DNA of 49,562 bases from Deltaproteobacteria bacterium (GTDB lineage: Bacteria; Desulfobacterota; Binatia; UBA9968; JAJDTQ01). Numbering within the stretch: the first letter of the stretch is position 1; the number at the start of each line of letters is the position of its first letter. The DNA lies in contig JAPPNE010000050.1 in assembly GCA_028818775.1 (NCBI GenBank), forward strand, positions 1-49,562, given 5' to 3'. The position numbers were made by a program, and so were the translations under genes. The notes below the pieces were generated by a model that had not been told where the DNA came from, did no database searches, and saw nothing but the letters and a program-made list of their open reading frames with translations. Shown here piece after piece: positions 16,463 to 25,166 of this stretch.

Positions 16463-16545
16463 CTTCTCCCCTTTCTGATACAAACCTTGCCGTGACGCCG
16501 ACGCATCATGGCCCTTAGTCGTCCGGGTGGGACACCCGGCCGGAA

Positions 16546-17613
16546 TCACAGGTTGAAAAACCGCTTGGCGTTATCGCCCAGCACCGCCTGCTTGTCCTCC
16601 CTGGACATGTCGTCGCGTTCCACCACCTCCTCGATCTCGTGCTTGGCGGCCGGCAGGTCCACCTCGTGCGGATAGTCGGAGGCGTAGGCGAACGCCTCGA
16701 TGCCCACCCTGCTCGCGACGTACGCGAGGGTCTCCTCGCTCCCCTCGCACCCCAGCAGGATTCGCCCGCCCTTGAGATACTCCACGGGACGCATCCTCGG
16801 CTGGTCCGCGGCGTCGAAGTAATTCTCGTCACGCACCATGCGGTCGATGAGGAAATCGAGCCAGCCGCAGCCGCCCTCCATGAACGCGGCCCGGAGCTTC
16901 GGATGCGCGTCGAAGACGCCGTGGTAAATGAACGAAACCAACGCGATCATCAACGGAACGGAATGGTGCAGGACGTGCGAACCCGTAAAGTTGGTGAACG
17001 TGTCCATTCCCATGCCCAGGTTGGAGCCGCCGTGAATGGCGATGGGCACGCCGAGTCGCTCGGCTTCCGCGTAGACCGGCCAGTAGCTCTGGTGGCCCAG
17101 ATGGAGCGGCAGCCCCGTGGACGGCAGCATGCCGCCGACGAAGCCGAGCTTGTCCACCGCGCGCCGGAGCTCCTTCACGGCCTCGGGCACGTCCTGCATG
17201 GGCAGCAGCGCCACGGGCCGCAGCCGGTCGCTCACCTTGGCGAACTTCTCGTGGATGTAGTCGTTGTAGGCCTGGCAGACCTCTACCGCGTAACGGGGTA
17301 TCTGGATCATGCCCACGGAGAGCCCTTCGGTGGTGAACAGGACGGTCTTGTCGATGCCAGCCTGCTCGAGAAAGGCGACCCAGTCCTCGCCGCTCCCCGG
17401 CATGTACTCGCTGGCGGTGACCCGCTCGTTGCCGGTGGTCCCGGCGTGGAGGGCGAAATGCATTCCGTCGATGGAAGGGAACACCCCCTGGCGGTCCCGG
17501 GCCGGGTTGGTGGCCTGCATCCTGATGCGGTCGCTCATGTAATCGGCCATGTCCGGGACCCACTCCACCACATGGCCGTCACAGTCCACTACGGAATAAT
17601 CGTCATATGACAC
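16546..17613 (-). CDS. Amidohydrolase family protein (PF04909) within TRAP cluster
   Basis: A 355-residue amidohydrolase_2-type enzyme. VVDCDGHVVEW at the N-terminus carries the metal-site His, VPIAIHGGSN the barrel His, FMEGGCGWLDFLIDRM the conserved Gly-rich loop, and FAYASDYPHEVDL the metal Asp. The start is GTG 17613, with GAGG eight bases upstream; the frame stays open further upstream but that stretch holds the promoter. It lies between two TRAP binding-protein genes, which suggests that it acts on, or produces, the imported compound. Reaction unknown. Confidence 0.9.
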   Translation of the reverse strand: MSYDDYSVVDCDGHVVEWVPDMADYMSDRIRMQATNPARDRQGVFPSIDGMHFALHAGTTGNERVTASEYMPGSGEDWVAFLEQAGIDKTVLFTTEGLSVGMIQIPRYAVEVCQAYNDYIHEKFAKVSDRLRPVALLPMQDVPEAVKELRRAVDKLGFVGGMLPSTGLPLHLGHQSYWPVYAEAERLGVPIAIHGGSNLGMGMDTFTNFTGSHVLHHSVPLMIALVSFIYHGVFDAHPKLRAAFMEGGCGWLDFLIDRMVRDENYFDAADQPRMRPVEYLKGGRILLGCEGSEETLAYVASRVGIEAFAYASDYPHEVDLPAAKHEIEEVVERDDMSREDKQAVLGDNAKRFFNL

Positions 17614-17677
17614 GGCATCCTCGCGAACCGCTCGCCGTCCCAGGCCAGACCCCTCCGGTCTCACGGCGTGACAAAGG

Positions 17678-17707
17678 ACCCTAGTCGAAGCCCTGAACCG
17701 ATGTCAA
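17678..17707 (-). promoter_or_regulatory. Promoter upstream of the TRAP-cluster amidohydrolase
   Basis: On the minus strand TTGACA (17702-17707), 18 bases and TAGGGT (17678-17683). The whole 30-base stretch matches that at 18843-18872 at 25 positions, including the spacer core GGCTTCGA, so either an operator is shared or the region was duplicated. Confidence 0.6.
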
Positions 17708-17778
17708 GGGGCAATCCTGGAAGCTGACAAAGATTGCCCATGCGCCGAAAGCGGGCCCGCAACCCGAGCCCCACGGAA

Positions 17779-18810
17779 CTATTCTCCCAGGAAAACTTCG
17801 AGGGCCTTCTTGCCGGGCAACCCCGCCGCTTCCACGCTCGCTACCCAGTCCGCGTTGATCTTCTTGACGCCCGCCGTGTTCTTCCACTTCTCCCGGTCGG
17901 AGCGGGAGAACTCGATGATCTTGACGCCCTCGCCCTTGAGGAAGTTCTGGAACTTGACGTCGTCGTCCCTCATCGCCTTGGCCTCCCACACTCCCACTCG
18001 CTCGCCTTCCTCCAGGATGATCTTCTGGTGCTCCTTCGACAAAGAGTCCCACTTCGCCTTGTTCATGGTGAACGGCGTGACACCGGCGATGCATCCCATG
18101 GCGATGGTGTTCACGTACTTGGCCACCTCGTAGGTCTTGAACCGCTGAACGGTCTCGAAAGACATGATGCGCGCGTCAATGGTCTTGCGCTGGAGGGCCT
18201 CGTACACCTCACCGCCGGTCGTGCTGACGGAGACCGCTCCCGCCGCCTGGATGGCCTTGGGCGCGATGCGGCCGAAAGTGCCGACCTTCTTGCCCTTGAG
18301 AGCCGCCAGGTCCGGGATGGGCCCGCGAGAATTGAGATGATACTCCGCCGTCGCGGTCATGCCTACGAACACATGACCGAACTTGGTGATCTCCGCCAGC
18401 GCCTCCGGGACCTCCCTGAGCAGGCGCATCCCGCCTTCACGTGCCTTCACCGGATCACTGACGGAAAAGGGCAGACCCGCCACCTGAAGCAGCTTGATCT
18501 TGTCGGAGAAATACCCGACGGCCAGGTCGGCCATGTCCGCCGTGCCCAACTGCACCGCCTCCAGAGCCTCTTTGGCGTGCACGAGGGAGTTGGCCCAGTA
18601 GATCTGGACCTCGATTGCCCCGTTGGTCCGCTTCTCTACCCCGTTCTTGAAGTGAACCAGATAATCGGCGCGCGGTGTCCCGGGGCGGGTCGACTGCGTC
18701 GTCACCTTGAGAATGATCTTGGCTTGGGCGTCGTCCGGGACCGCCACGCCGGCCGCGCCCATCAACCCTGCCAGTATGAGGACTACCAACGATCTGGAAA
18801 GTGCTGCCAT
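17779..18810 (-). CDS. dctP: TRAP transporter substrate-binding protein, copy 2
   Basis: A 343-residue DctP-type binding protein closely related to the copy at 15431-16462. Long blocks are unchanged between the copies (for example GTPRADYLVHFKNGV, ANSLVHAKEALEAVQLGT, KKVGTFGRIAPKAI, WDSLSKEHQKI). A signal peptide ends near VPDDAQAK. AGGAGGG precedes the ATG. No second dctQM pair is present, so both binding proteins would have to serve one membrane complex. Differences cluster around residues 150-200, which may alter ligand choice. Confidence 0.94.
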   Translation of the reverse strand: MAALSRSLVVLILAGLMGAAGVAVPDDAQAKIILKVTTQSTRPGTPRADYLVHFKNGVEKRTNGAIEVQIYWANSLVHAKEALEAVQLGTADMADLAVGYFSDKIKLLQVAGLPFSVSDPVKAREGGMRLLREVPEALAEITKFGHVFVGMTATAEYHLNSRGPIPDLAALKGKKVGTFGRIAPKAIQAAGAVSVSTTGGEVYEALQRKTIDARIMSFETVQRFKTYEVAKYVNTIAMGCIAGVTPFTMNKAKWDSLSKEHQKIILEEGERVGVWEAKAMRDDDVKFQNFLKGEGVKIIEFSRSDREKWKNTAGVKKINADWVASVEAAGLPGKKALEVFLGE

Positions 18811-18842
18811 TGCGTGCCCTCCTTTCTGTGGTCAGACGCCCG

Positions 18843-18872
18843 ACACTATTCGAAGCCTTGGAACGATGTCAA
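18843..18872 (-). promoter_or_regulatory. Promoter of TRAP binding protein copy 2
   Basis: On the minus strand TTGACA (18867-18872), 18 bases and TAGTGT (18843-18848), about 33 bases before the ATG at 18810. Nearly the same sequence is at 17678-17707. The stretch 18873-19024 between this promoter and the SDR stop shows no gene. Confidence 0.6.
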
Positions 18873-19024
18873 GGGACTTGCAACGACCGAGCTCTACGAT
18901 ACCAGTGCGCACCGCGCCGGTCGCGCCAGCAGGAACGTGCAAGAACCCGCTCCCGCCTGCGCTCCGTTGCATCGCTTGGCACAGGGACAGAGCGACGCAC
19001 GGCAACCAGGTTCGGCCGATCCCC

Positions 19025-19795
19025 TCAGTTCGCCGACACCCGGTCCTTGGGAAAGTTCGAGGCCGCGGTGACGCCGCCGTCACAGATGAGGTTCTCGCCC
19101 CACACAAAGCCGGAGTCGTCGCTGGCGAGGAACAGCATGGCCTTGGCCTGGTCCTCGGCGGTGCCCAGCCGTCCCGCCAGGTTCTTGAACTCCCGGCCCA
19201 CGGCGCCCTCGTCCTGGCCCACGGGCGAGCCCGAGCGATTGGGGGTCAGGCAGTTGACGCGGATGTTGTACTGCGAGAGCTGCACCGCCATGCCGCGGGA
19301 CAGGTTGACCACGCCGCCCTTGGCGGCCATGTAGGCGATGGCGTCGGTGCGGCCGGAAAGGCCCGAGGTGGAGGCCACGTTGACGATAACGCCTCCCCTC
19401 CCCTGCTTCACCATCTGCTCGGCCACGTAGCGGCCCACCAGGAACGGTCCCTTGAGGGTCACGTCGATGACCAGGTCCCACTCCTCCTCGGAGATGCTGA
19501 AGATGGTCTCATGGTCCGTGATGGCGGCGTTGTTGACCAGGATGTCGATGCCGCCGAAGGCGTCCACCGTGGCATTCACCATGGCCTTCACGTCTTCGGT
19601 GTCGGCGACGTTGCACTTGGCGTAAATGGCCTCATGGCCGGCGGCCTTCAGGTCGGCGACAACCTTCTCGCCGCGGCCCGGGTCCATGTCCACGATGCAG
19701 ATCTTGGCGCCTTCCGAGGCAAACAGCTTGGCGGCGGCCTCGCCGATGTTGCGGCCCGATCCGGTGATAATCGCAACGCGATCCTTGAGCTTCAT
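19025..19795 (-). CDS. Short-chain dehydrogenase/reductase
   Basis: A 256-residue classical SDR. TGSGRNIGEA (11-20) is the nucleotide-binding glycine motif, with D36 at the end of the second strand favouring NAD; NNAA is at 88-91; the catalytic residues S142, Y155 and K159 are all present. GGAGGAG precedes the ATG. It lies 74 bases downstream of the molybdenum hydroxylase large subunit, probably in one transcript, and could oxidise a hydroxyl intermediate of the same pathway. C-terminal residues GENLICDGGVTAA match the family. Confidence 0.92.
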   Translation of the reverse strand: MKLKDRVAIITGSGRNIGEAAAKLFASEGAKICIVDMDPGRGEKVVADLKAAGHEAIYAKCNVADTEDVKAMVNATVDAFGGIDILVNNAAITDHETIFSISEEEWDLVIDVTLKGPFLVGRYVAEQMVKQGRGGVIVNVASTSGLSGRTDAIAYMAAKGGVVNLSRGMAVQLSQYNIRVNCLTPNRSGSPVGQDEGAVGREFKNLAGRLGTAEDQAKAMLFLASDDSGFVWGENLICDGGVTAASNFPKDRVSAN

Positions 19796-19869
19796 GGTTC
19801 ACTCCTCCTTGCCCCACTACGATCAGATCGTTCAGGGTCGGTTTGGTTGGTTTGGTTGGTACAGGGGCT

Positions 19870-22182
19870 CTACGACTTGTCGAGCATCCCCAGGAATATT
19901 TTCTCTGAAGTCACGGGCAGGTCCTTGATGCGCACGTCGACCGCGTCGTCCACCGCGTTGGCGATGGAGGGGGCCACCGGGATGAGCGAGGTCTCGCCGA
20001 TGCCCTTGGCGCCGAACGGCCCGTTCTTGTGCGGCACCTCCACCGCGATGGGCGTGATCTCGTCGGGCATGTCGCCCAAGGCCGGCAGCACGTAGTCCAC
20101 GAGGTTGGGGTTCACCAGGATGCCGTTGTCCCAAATCATCTGCTCGAACAGCGCCTGCCCCATGCCGGTGATGGCGCCGCCCACGAGCTGCTGCTGGCAC
20201 CCCAGGGGCGTGATGACCTTGCCCACGTCCACCGCCGTGGCATGCTTCAGCACCCGCAGCCGGCCGGTGTCCCTGTCGATCTCCACCTCGCTGCCGCCGG
20301 CGCCCACGAACCAGAACGAGGAAGTGGTCTTGTCCCCGGTGTCGGGGTCGACGGTGCTGGTCTTGACCTCGCCCCGGCCCACCAACGTGCCCCCCTGCAT
20401 GCCGAAGTGGTTGAACAGCACCTCGCGGATGGTCAGGGCGTTCTCGCGGAACAGGACCTTGCCGCCCTCCATGCGCGTCTCCTCCAAGGGCACGCCATGC
20501 TCCTCGGAGACGAACCTGCGGAGCTGCTCGCACAGGTCCAGGGAGGCCAGCTCCAGGGCCTTGCCCATGTGGAACGTCGAGCGGCTCGACGAAGTGGTGA
20601 GGTCGTAGGGCACCACGTCGGTGTCCACCCCCAGCACCGAGACCTGCTCCAGGGGTATCCCCAGGGTGTCGGCGACGATGGCGGCCATGGCCGTGTCCGA
20701 GCCCTGGCCCATCTCCACCGTGCTGGTGAACACGTTGACGCTGCCGTCCTCGTTGAGCTTGATGGCGGCGCACGAGATCGACGGGGTGATGGTGGCCTTG
20801 ATGAGCGCCGCGAGCCCCTTGCCGCGCACCTTGGAAGGATCCGCCGGCGTCTCCGGCGGCTCGCCCCACTTCATCTCCTGGGCGACCTTCTCCAGGCAGC
20901 CCTTGACGCCGATGCTCCAGAGTCTCTCGCCGGTGACGAACTCGTCGCCCTCGTCGTAGATGTTCTGCATCCGCAGCTCGTAGGGGTCGCGCCCCAGCGC
21001 CTTGGCGATGATGTCGGTCTGCGACTCGCTGGCCCAGGCCGACTGGGACACACCGAAACCCCGGAACGCCCCGGCCGGCGGCTTGTTGGTGTAGACCGAC
21101 TTGGCGTCGATCTTCACGTGCTTGAACTTGTAGGGCCCCGCCGCGGTGTAGGCGGACTTCTTGGCCACCCGCGGGCCGATCTCCGCGAAGGCGCCGGTGT
21201 CGAGGAACACCTCGGCCTCCCTCGCATGGAAGCTGCCGTCGGCCGTGACCCCGGTCTTCATGCGGATGAACGCAGCGTGCTTGGTCACCGTGTAGAAGAC
21301 CTCTTCCCGGCTCAGCAGGATGCGCACCGGACGCTTGGCCTTCTGCGCCAGGGCCATGGTCAGCGGCTCGATCTTGGGATAGACCTTGCTGCCGTAGCCG
21401 CCGCCGAGATACGGCACCATGATGCGGATCTTCGACACCGGCATCTTGAAGATGTTGGCGAGCTGGGTGCGCACCACGAACGGGTTCTGGGTGGTGGACC
21501 ACAGGTTCACGCGCCCGTCGGGCTGGAACGCCGCGATGCAGCCGTGGGGCTCCAGCGCCACGTGCTGGGTGGTGGGCAGGATGAACGTGTCCTCGAAGAC
21601 ATGCGCGCACTCCGCGAACCCCTGCTCGATGTCGCCCTTGCGCAGCTTGAAGTGGGTGCAGACGTTGGTGTTCTCGATGGGCTTGAGCTCCGCCAGGTCG
21701 GCGAACCCGTGCTCCGGTATGCGCACGGTCTCGTGCACCAGCGTGGCGTCCTCCTTCACCGAGTCGCGCACGTCCATCACCGGCTGCAGGTCCTCGTACT
21801 CCACCACTATAAGGTTTGCCGCCTCCTCCGCTGCTTCCCGGGTTTCAGCCGCCACCGCGGCCACCGGATCGCCCACGTGCCGGACCTTGTCCACCGCCAC
21901 GATGGTCTGGTCCTTGAAGACCGGGCCGTAGTACGGCTCGATGCCGGTCCCCTCGACCACGTCGTCCTTGGTGTAGACCGCCACCACCCCCGGCACCTTG
22001 AGGGCTTCCGACGCGTCCACGTAGCGGATCCACGCGTGCGCCACCGGACTGCGCAGGATGGCGCCCTCGCACACTCCCGGCATCTTCATGTCCGCCAGGT
22101 ACGCGGCCCGGCCCGTGAGCTTGGCCTGGTAGTCCAGCCGTTGTCCGTCCTGCGCGCTCAGCGGCCTCTCGCTTATCGCCAT
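19870..22182 (-). CDS. Molybdenum hydroxylase large (molybdopterin) subunit, xanthine dehydrogenase family
   Basis: A 770-residue catalytic subunit binding the molybdopterin cytosine dinucleotide cofactor. RLDYQAKLTGRAAYLADM opens the protein, then LRSPVAHAWI, the cofactor motif GGGYGSK, PPAGAFRGFGVSQ (the AYRG loop), GQGSDTAMAAIVAD, and AKGIGETSLIPVAPSIANAV with the catalytic Glu. The loop is not the CSFR type of form I CO dehydrogenase, so a hydroxylase of an aldehyde, heterocycle or acyl-CoA is more likely. AAGGAGCGTGTC precedes the ATG. It is the third subunit gene after the FAD and iron-sulfur subunits. Confidence 0.94.
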   Translation of the reverse strand: MAISERPLSAQDGQRLDYQAKLTGRAAYLADMKMPGVCEGAILRSPVAHAWIRYVDASEALKVPGVVAVYTKDDVVEGTGIEPYYGPVFKDQTIVAVDKVRHVGDPVAAVAAETREAAEEAANLIVVEYEDLQPVMDVRDSVKEDATLVHETVRIPEHGFADLAELKPIENTNVCTHFKLRKGDIEQGFAECAHVFEDTFILPTTQHVALEPHGCIAAFQPDGRVNLWSTTQNPFVVRTQLANIFKMPVSKIRIMVPYLGGGYGSKVYPKIEPLTMALAQKAKRPVRILLSREEVFYTVTKHAAFIRMKTGVTADGSFHAREAEVFLDTGAFAEIGPRVAKKSAYTAAGPYKFKHVKIDAKSVYTNKPPAGAFRGFGVSQSAWASESQTDIIAKALGRDPYELRMQNIYDEGDEFVTGERLWSIGVKGCLEKVAQEMKWGEPPETPADPSKVRGKGLAALIKATITPSISCAAIKLNEDGSVNVFTSTVEMGQGSDTAMAAIVADTLGIPLEQVSVLGVDTDVVPYDLTTSSSRSTFHMGKALELASLDLCEQLRRFVSEEHGVPLEETRMEGGKVLFRENALTIREVLFNHFGMQGGTLVGRGEVKTSTVDPDTGDKTTSSFWFVGAGGSEVEIDRDTGRLRVLKHATAVDVGKVITPLGCQQQLVGGAITGMGQALFEQMIWDNGILVNPNLVDYVLPALGDMPDEITPIAVEVPHKNGPFGAKGIGETSLIPVAPSIANAVDDAVDVRIKDLPVTSEKIFLGMLDKS

Positions 22183-22224
22183 GACACGCTCCTTTGGAAC
22201 CTCGCGCCGTCGCCTGTCGTGTTC

Positions 22225-22686
22225 CTATGCCTGGGCCACGCTGCGGATGGCCTGCATGATCTCCTGGTAGCAGCCGCAGCGACAGAAGCTGCCGCCCATG
22301 TAGCTCTTGATCTGTTCGTCGTCGGGGCGGGGATTCTCGTCCAGCATGGCCTTGGCGGTGAGCAGGAAGCCTGAAGTGCAATAGCCGCACTGAAGCGCCC
22401 CGTGCTTCATGAACGCCTCCTGCAACGGGTGCAGCCGGTCGCCGTCGGCCAGCCCCTCCACCGTGGTGACCTTGCGCCCGTCCGCGTCCACCGCCAGCAC
22501 CGAGCACGCGCTCACTGGCTTGCCATCCAGCAGCAGCGTACACGCGCCGCACACCTGGATGTCGCAGCCCAGCTTGGCGCCGGTAAGGTCCAACTCCTCC
22601 CGCACCACGTCCAGCAGCGTGCGCCAAGGGTCCACCTCCACCTGGCACGACGCGCCGTTGACATCCATGGTGACGGCCTTCTTCAT
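22225..22686 (-). CDS. Molybdenum hydroxylase small 2Fe-2S subunit
   Basis: A 153-residue electron-transfer subunit with two 2Fe-2S centres. The plant-ferredoxin-type site is GCDIQVCGACTLLLDGKPVSAC; the second uses QCGYCTSGF and SFCRCGCYQEI. The start ATG 22686 was chosen because MKKAVTMDVNG is the usual N-terminus; the frame runs on upstream into the FAD subunit gene but without homologous character. It starts 37 bases after the FAD subunit stop and ends 42 bases before the large subunit. Confidence 0.94.
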   Translation of the reverse strand: MKKAVTMDVNGASCQVEVDPWRTLLDVVREELDLTGAKLGCDIQVCGACTLLLDGKPVSACSVLAVDADGRKVTTVEGLADGDRLHPLQEAFMKHGALQCGYCTSGFLLTAKAMLDENPRPDDEQIKSYMGGSFCRCGCYQEIMQAIRSVAQA

Positions 22687-22723
22687 CCCGCAAAGTCCTC
22701 TCTGTCCGGTGTGTTGTTCGACC

Positions 22724-23599
22724 TCAACCGTGGCTTTTCGCGTTCTCGTACACCTTGGGCGCCAGCCGCCGCACCAGCGCCGCCACCATCTCGCGCTTGT
22801 AGCGCTCGGAGCCGCGCAGGTCGTCCATGGGGTCGCATTCATCGGCGGCGGCCCGGGCTGCCGCCTGGAGGTTCTCGTCGGTCAGCGGTTTCCCCTCCAG
22901 CGCCGCCTCGGCGTTGCGGGCGCGCATGGGCGTGGGCGCGACGCAGCCAAGCCCGATGCGCACGTCGCCGCAGGCGCCGTCGTCCGGGTTCACCGACATG
23001 CGCACGGCCACGCCGATGCAGGGCTTGTCCACCACGGAACTGCTGGAGAAGCGCACGTAGTCGATGGCGCCGTGGGCCGGCAGCGGCGGAATCACCACGT
23101 GGGTCAGCACCTCGTCCTCCCCCAACTGCGTCTCGTAGTAGTCCAGGAAGACGTCTTCCAGCGGCAGCCTACGCCCGCCCGAGGTGTTGGCGATGCGCAC
23201 GGTGGCATCCAGGGTGATGAACACGCACGGCAGGTCGGTCAACGGCTCGCCCGAAGCGATGTTGCCCCCTACCGTGGCCATGTTGCGCACGCGGATGTTG
23301 GCCACGTCATGCTCCAGCTCGCACAGCACCGGCAGGCGTTCGGCCAGGAGGCTCGACGTCTCGATGTCGTGGTGCGTCACCAGCGCGCCGATGACCAGGT
23401 CGCCGCCGGACTCCTCGATGCGCCGCAGCTCGTCGATCTTCTTGATGTTGATGAGCGCGTCCGGCTGCAGGAAACCCTGCTTGAGCAGGATTGTGAGGGA
23501 GCTGCCGCCGGCGAACACGCGCGCGTTGCCGGCATACTGCTTGAGCAGCCCGCACGCCTCGTCCACGGTACCGGGTTCCAGGTATTCGAAGTGCTTCAT
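22724..23599 (-). CDS. Molybdenum hydroxylase FAD-binding subunit
   Basis: A 291-residue medium subunit (CoxM-like) that passes electrons from the iron-sulfur centres to FAD. FEYLEPGTVDEACGLL opens it; VFAGGSSLTILLKQG holds the FAD-binding AGGxSL motif; RNMATVGGNIASGEPLTDLP is the second FAD motif, TVGGN. The C-terminal CO-dehydrogenase-flavoprotein domain has IGLGCVAPTPMRARNAEAAL. First of the three subunit genes and 92 bases downstream of the UbiD gene. Confidence 0.94.
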   Translation of the reverse strand: MKHFEYLEPGTVDEACGLLKQYAGNARVFAGGSSLTILLKQGFLQPDALINIKKIDELRRIEESGGDLVIGALVTHHDIETSSLLAERLPVLCELEHDVANIRVRNMATVGGNIASGEPLTDLPCVFITLDATVRIANTSGGRRLPLEDVFLDYYETQLGEDEVLTHVVIPPLPAHGAIDYVRFSSSSVVDKPCIGVAVRMSVNPDDGACGDVRIGLGCVAPTPMRARNAEAALEGKPLTDENLQAAARAAADECDPMDDLRGSERYKREMVAALVRRLAPKVYENAKSHG

Positions 23600-23650
23600 G
23601 ATCAGTGGGAAGAGTCTCCAAGGCGGTGGTGTCAGGGGTTACCGTTCATG

Positions 23651-23690
23651 CCGTTCGTCCTGAGCGTAGCGAAGCGAAGTCGAAGGGCGC
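23651..23690. repeat. REP-like intergenic repeat
   Basis: CCGTTCGTCCTGAGCG followed by TAGCGAAGCGAAGTCGAAGGGCG resembles the palindromic intergenic repeat CCGTTCGTCCTGAGC...GTCGAAGGACG that is widespread in many bacterial genomes. It fills the gap between the UbiD stop and the FAD-subunit start, inside the transcript. Only one copy was seen in the window. Confidence 0.55.
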
Positions 23691-23691
23691 C

Positions 23692-25038
23692 TCAGAGGTA
23701 GTCCACCTTGTCGACGCCCGGCACCACGACCTTGCGGTAGTACTCGTTGTCGTGGAGCGGCATGGTGGCGTCGATGCCCCAGACCGCCGTCGTGCGCGGT
23801 GCCGGAGCGGACGGGTCCAGGGTGGACATGGCCAGGTTCGGAACGATGATCACGTCCTTGTCCGGCTGGACGCGCGTGTTGACGGCCCATTCCACGTCCA
23901 CCGGATCGTGCACGTTGATGTCCTCGTCCACCACCACCACGCGCTTGAAGCCCGCACCCGTGGCCAGCAGCGCCAGGATGACGTTGCGCGCCTCCGCGTC
24001 GTGGCGCTTGCGCATGGACACCACGGCGTGGTGCCGGAAGGTGCCGCCGGCGCTGACGCTGAAGTCCTTGACCTCCGGGGTGATGGCGGACACCGTGCGG
24101 TAGACCAGCGCCGCGTTGGCGCACTCGATGAGCGTATGGTTCTCGGTCACCGGCATGCCCGTGAGGCAGGTCTCGTAGATGGGGTTCCGGCGCATGGTGA
24201 TGGCGGTGACCTGGATCACCGGCGCCTGCTTGCTCTCGCTGTAGGTGCCCGGGTACTCGCCGTAGGGGCCGTCCGACACCCGCTCCCCGGGAACGGTCAC
24301 GCCCTCGATCACCACCTCCGCGTGGGCGGGAACGTCCACGTCGATGGTGTCGCACCGGGTCAACTGCACCGGCGCGCCGCGCAAGCCTCCGGCCACCGCG
24401 AACTCGTCCACCCCGTAGGGGACCCGGGACTGGGAGCCGATGATGATGGCCGGGTCCACGCCGATGGCGGTGGCCACCTCCAGCCCTTCGCCCCGGTCCT
24501 CGGCCTTGAGGATCATCCGCCCCAGGTGATGGTCCGGCGGCGCCCACAGCGACAGCCGGTCCTTGCCCAGCCGCAGCATGCGGTGGATGGACACGTTGGG
24601 AATGCGCGTGTCCGGATCCTTGCCGATCTGGACGCCGATGGTGACGTAGGCGCCGCAGTCCTTCTCGGAATGGACGCAGATGGGGAGCTTGTCGAGGTCG
24701 ATTTCGTCGCCGGTCCAGCGCACCTCCTTGACCGGACCGGTGGACACCATCTCGGAGGGGATGCGCGCCTCCTCCAGGGTCAGGTAGCGCTCCAGCAGCT
24801 TGTCCTCGGTGACCCCCAGGCCCAGCGCCACCAGCCGCCGGGTGGCGTACAGCGCCCCCAGCACGCGCCAGTCGGGATGGTCCTTGACGTTGTTGAACAA
24901 CAGCGCCGGACCGCCCACGTCGGAACTCTTCCGTATGCCGGCGGCGACCTCGAAGCGCGTGTCCACCTCCCGATTCACCTCCAGCAACTGGCCCTCGCGC
25001 TCCAGCACGTCAAGGAATTCTCTCAGGTCTTGATGCAA
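23692..25038 (-). CDS. UbiD-family (de)carboxylase
   Basis: A 448-residue prenylated-FMN-dependent decarboxylase of the UbiD family. RIPNVSIHRMLRLGKDRLSL holds N148 and R153 of the metal/cofactor site, VPAHAEVVIEG contains E241, and DGPYGEYPG contains the catalytic-region Glu E261. The start codon is TTG at 25038, with GGGAG nearby upstream; no ATG gives a full-length N-terminus. Relatives decarboxylate aromatic, furan or pyrrole acids. No ubiX (prenyl-FMN synthase) gene is in the window, so it must lie elsewhere. It heads the minus-strand cluster with the molybdenum hydroxylase and is divergent from an ABC importer. Confidence 0.93.
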   Translation of the reverse strand: MHQDLREFLDVLEREGQLLEVNREVDTRFEVAAGIRKSSDVGGPALLFNNVKDHPDWRVLGALYATRRLVALGLGVTEDKLLERYLTLEEARIPSEMVSTGPVKEVRWTGDEIDLDKLPICVHSEKDCGAYVTIGVQIGKDPDTRIPNVSIHRMLRLGKDRLSLWAPPDHHLGRMILKAEDRGEGLEVATAIGVDPAIIIGSQSRVPYGVDEFAVAGGLRGAPVQLTRCDTIDVDVPAHAEVVIEGVTVPGERVSDGPYGEYPGTYSESKQAPVIQVTAITMRRNPIYETCLTGMPVTENHTLIECANAALVYRTVSAITPEVKDFSVSAGGTFRHHAVVSMRKRHDAEARNVILALLATGAGFKRVVVVDEDINVHDPVDVEWAVNTRVQPDKDVIIVPNLAMSTLDPSAPAPRTTAVWGIDATMPLHDNEYYRKVVVPGVDKVDYL

Positions 25039-25072
25039 TGTGGGTCTCCCGTTTACCGCTCCCTCTCCGTCG

Positions 25073-25096
25073 GCCCCCGGAAGCGGGAATCCAGAC
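25073..25096 (-). repeat. Partial GGATTCCCGC-type intergenic repeat
   Basis: On the minus strand this reads TGGATTCCCGCTTCCGGGGG, a degraded copy of the hairpin repeat seen intact at 48786-48812. It lies in the divergent gap between the UbiD and ABC genes. Confidence 0.4.
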
Positions 25097-25112
25097 TAAT
25101 TACCAAAAGGGA

Positions 25113-25158
25113 CCTGGGGAGTCTACCATTTGACACCGCCACCCCAGGGGAGTACGGA
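25113..25158 (+). promoter_or_regulatory. Divergent regulatory region with inverted repeat and promoter for ABC operon
   Basis: CCTGGGG (25113-25119) and CCCCAGG (25142-25148) form a perfect 7-bp inverted repeat flanking TTGACA (25130-25135). Seventeen bases downstream is TACGGA (25153-25158), a poor -10. If used, transcription would begin very close to the ABC start codon at 25167. The repeat would be well placed to control the divergent UbiD and ABC genes together. Confidence 0.35.
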
Positions 25159-25166
25159 CAGGGCGC

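Noticed and set aside
19870..22182. Form I CO dehydrogenase large subunit
   Set aside because: The active-site loop reads GAFRGFG, not the CSFR loop with the Cu-binding Cys of CoxL.
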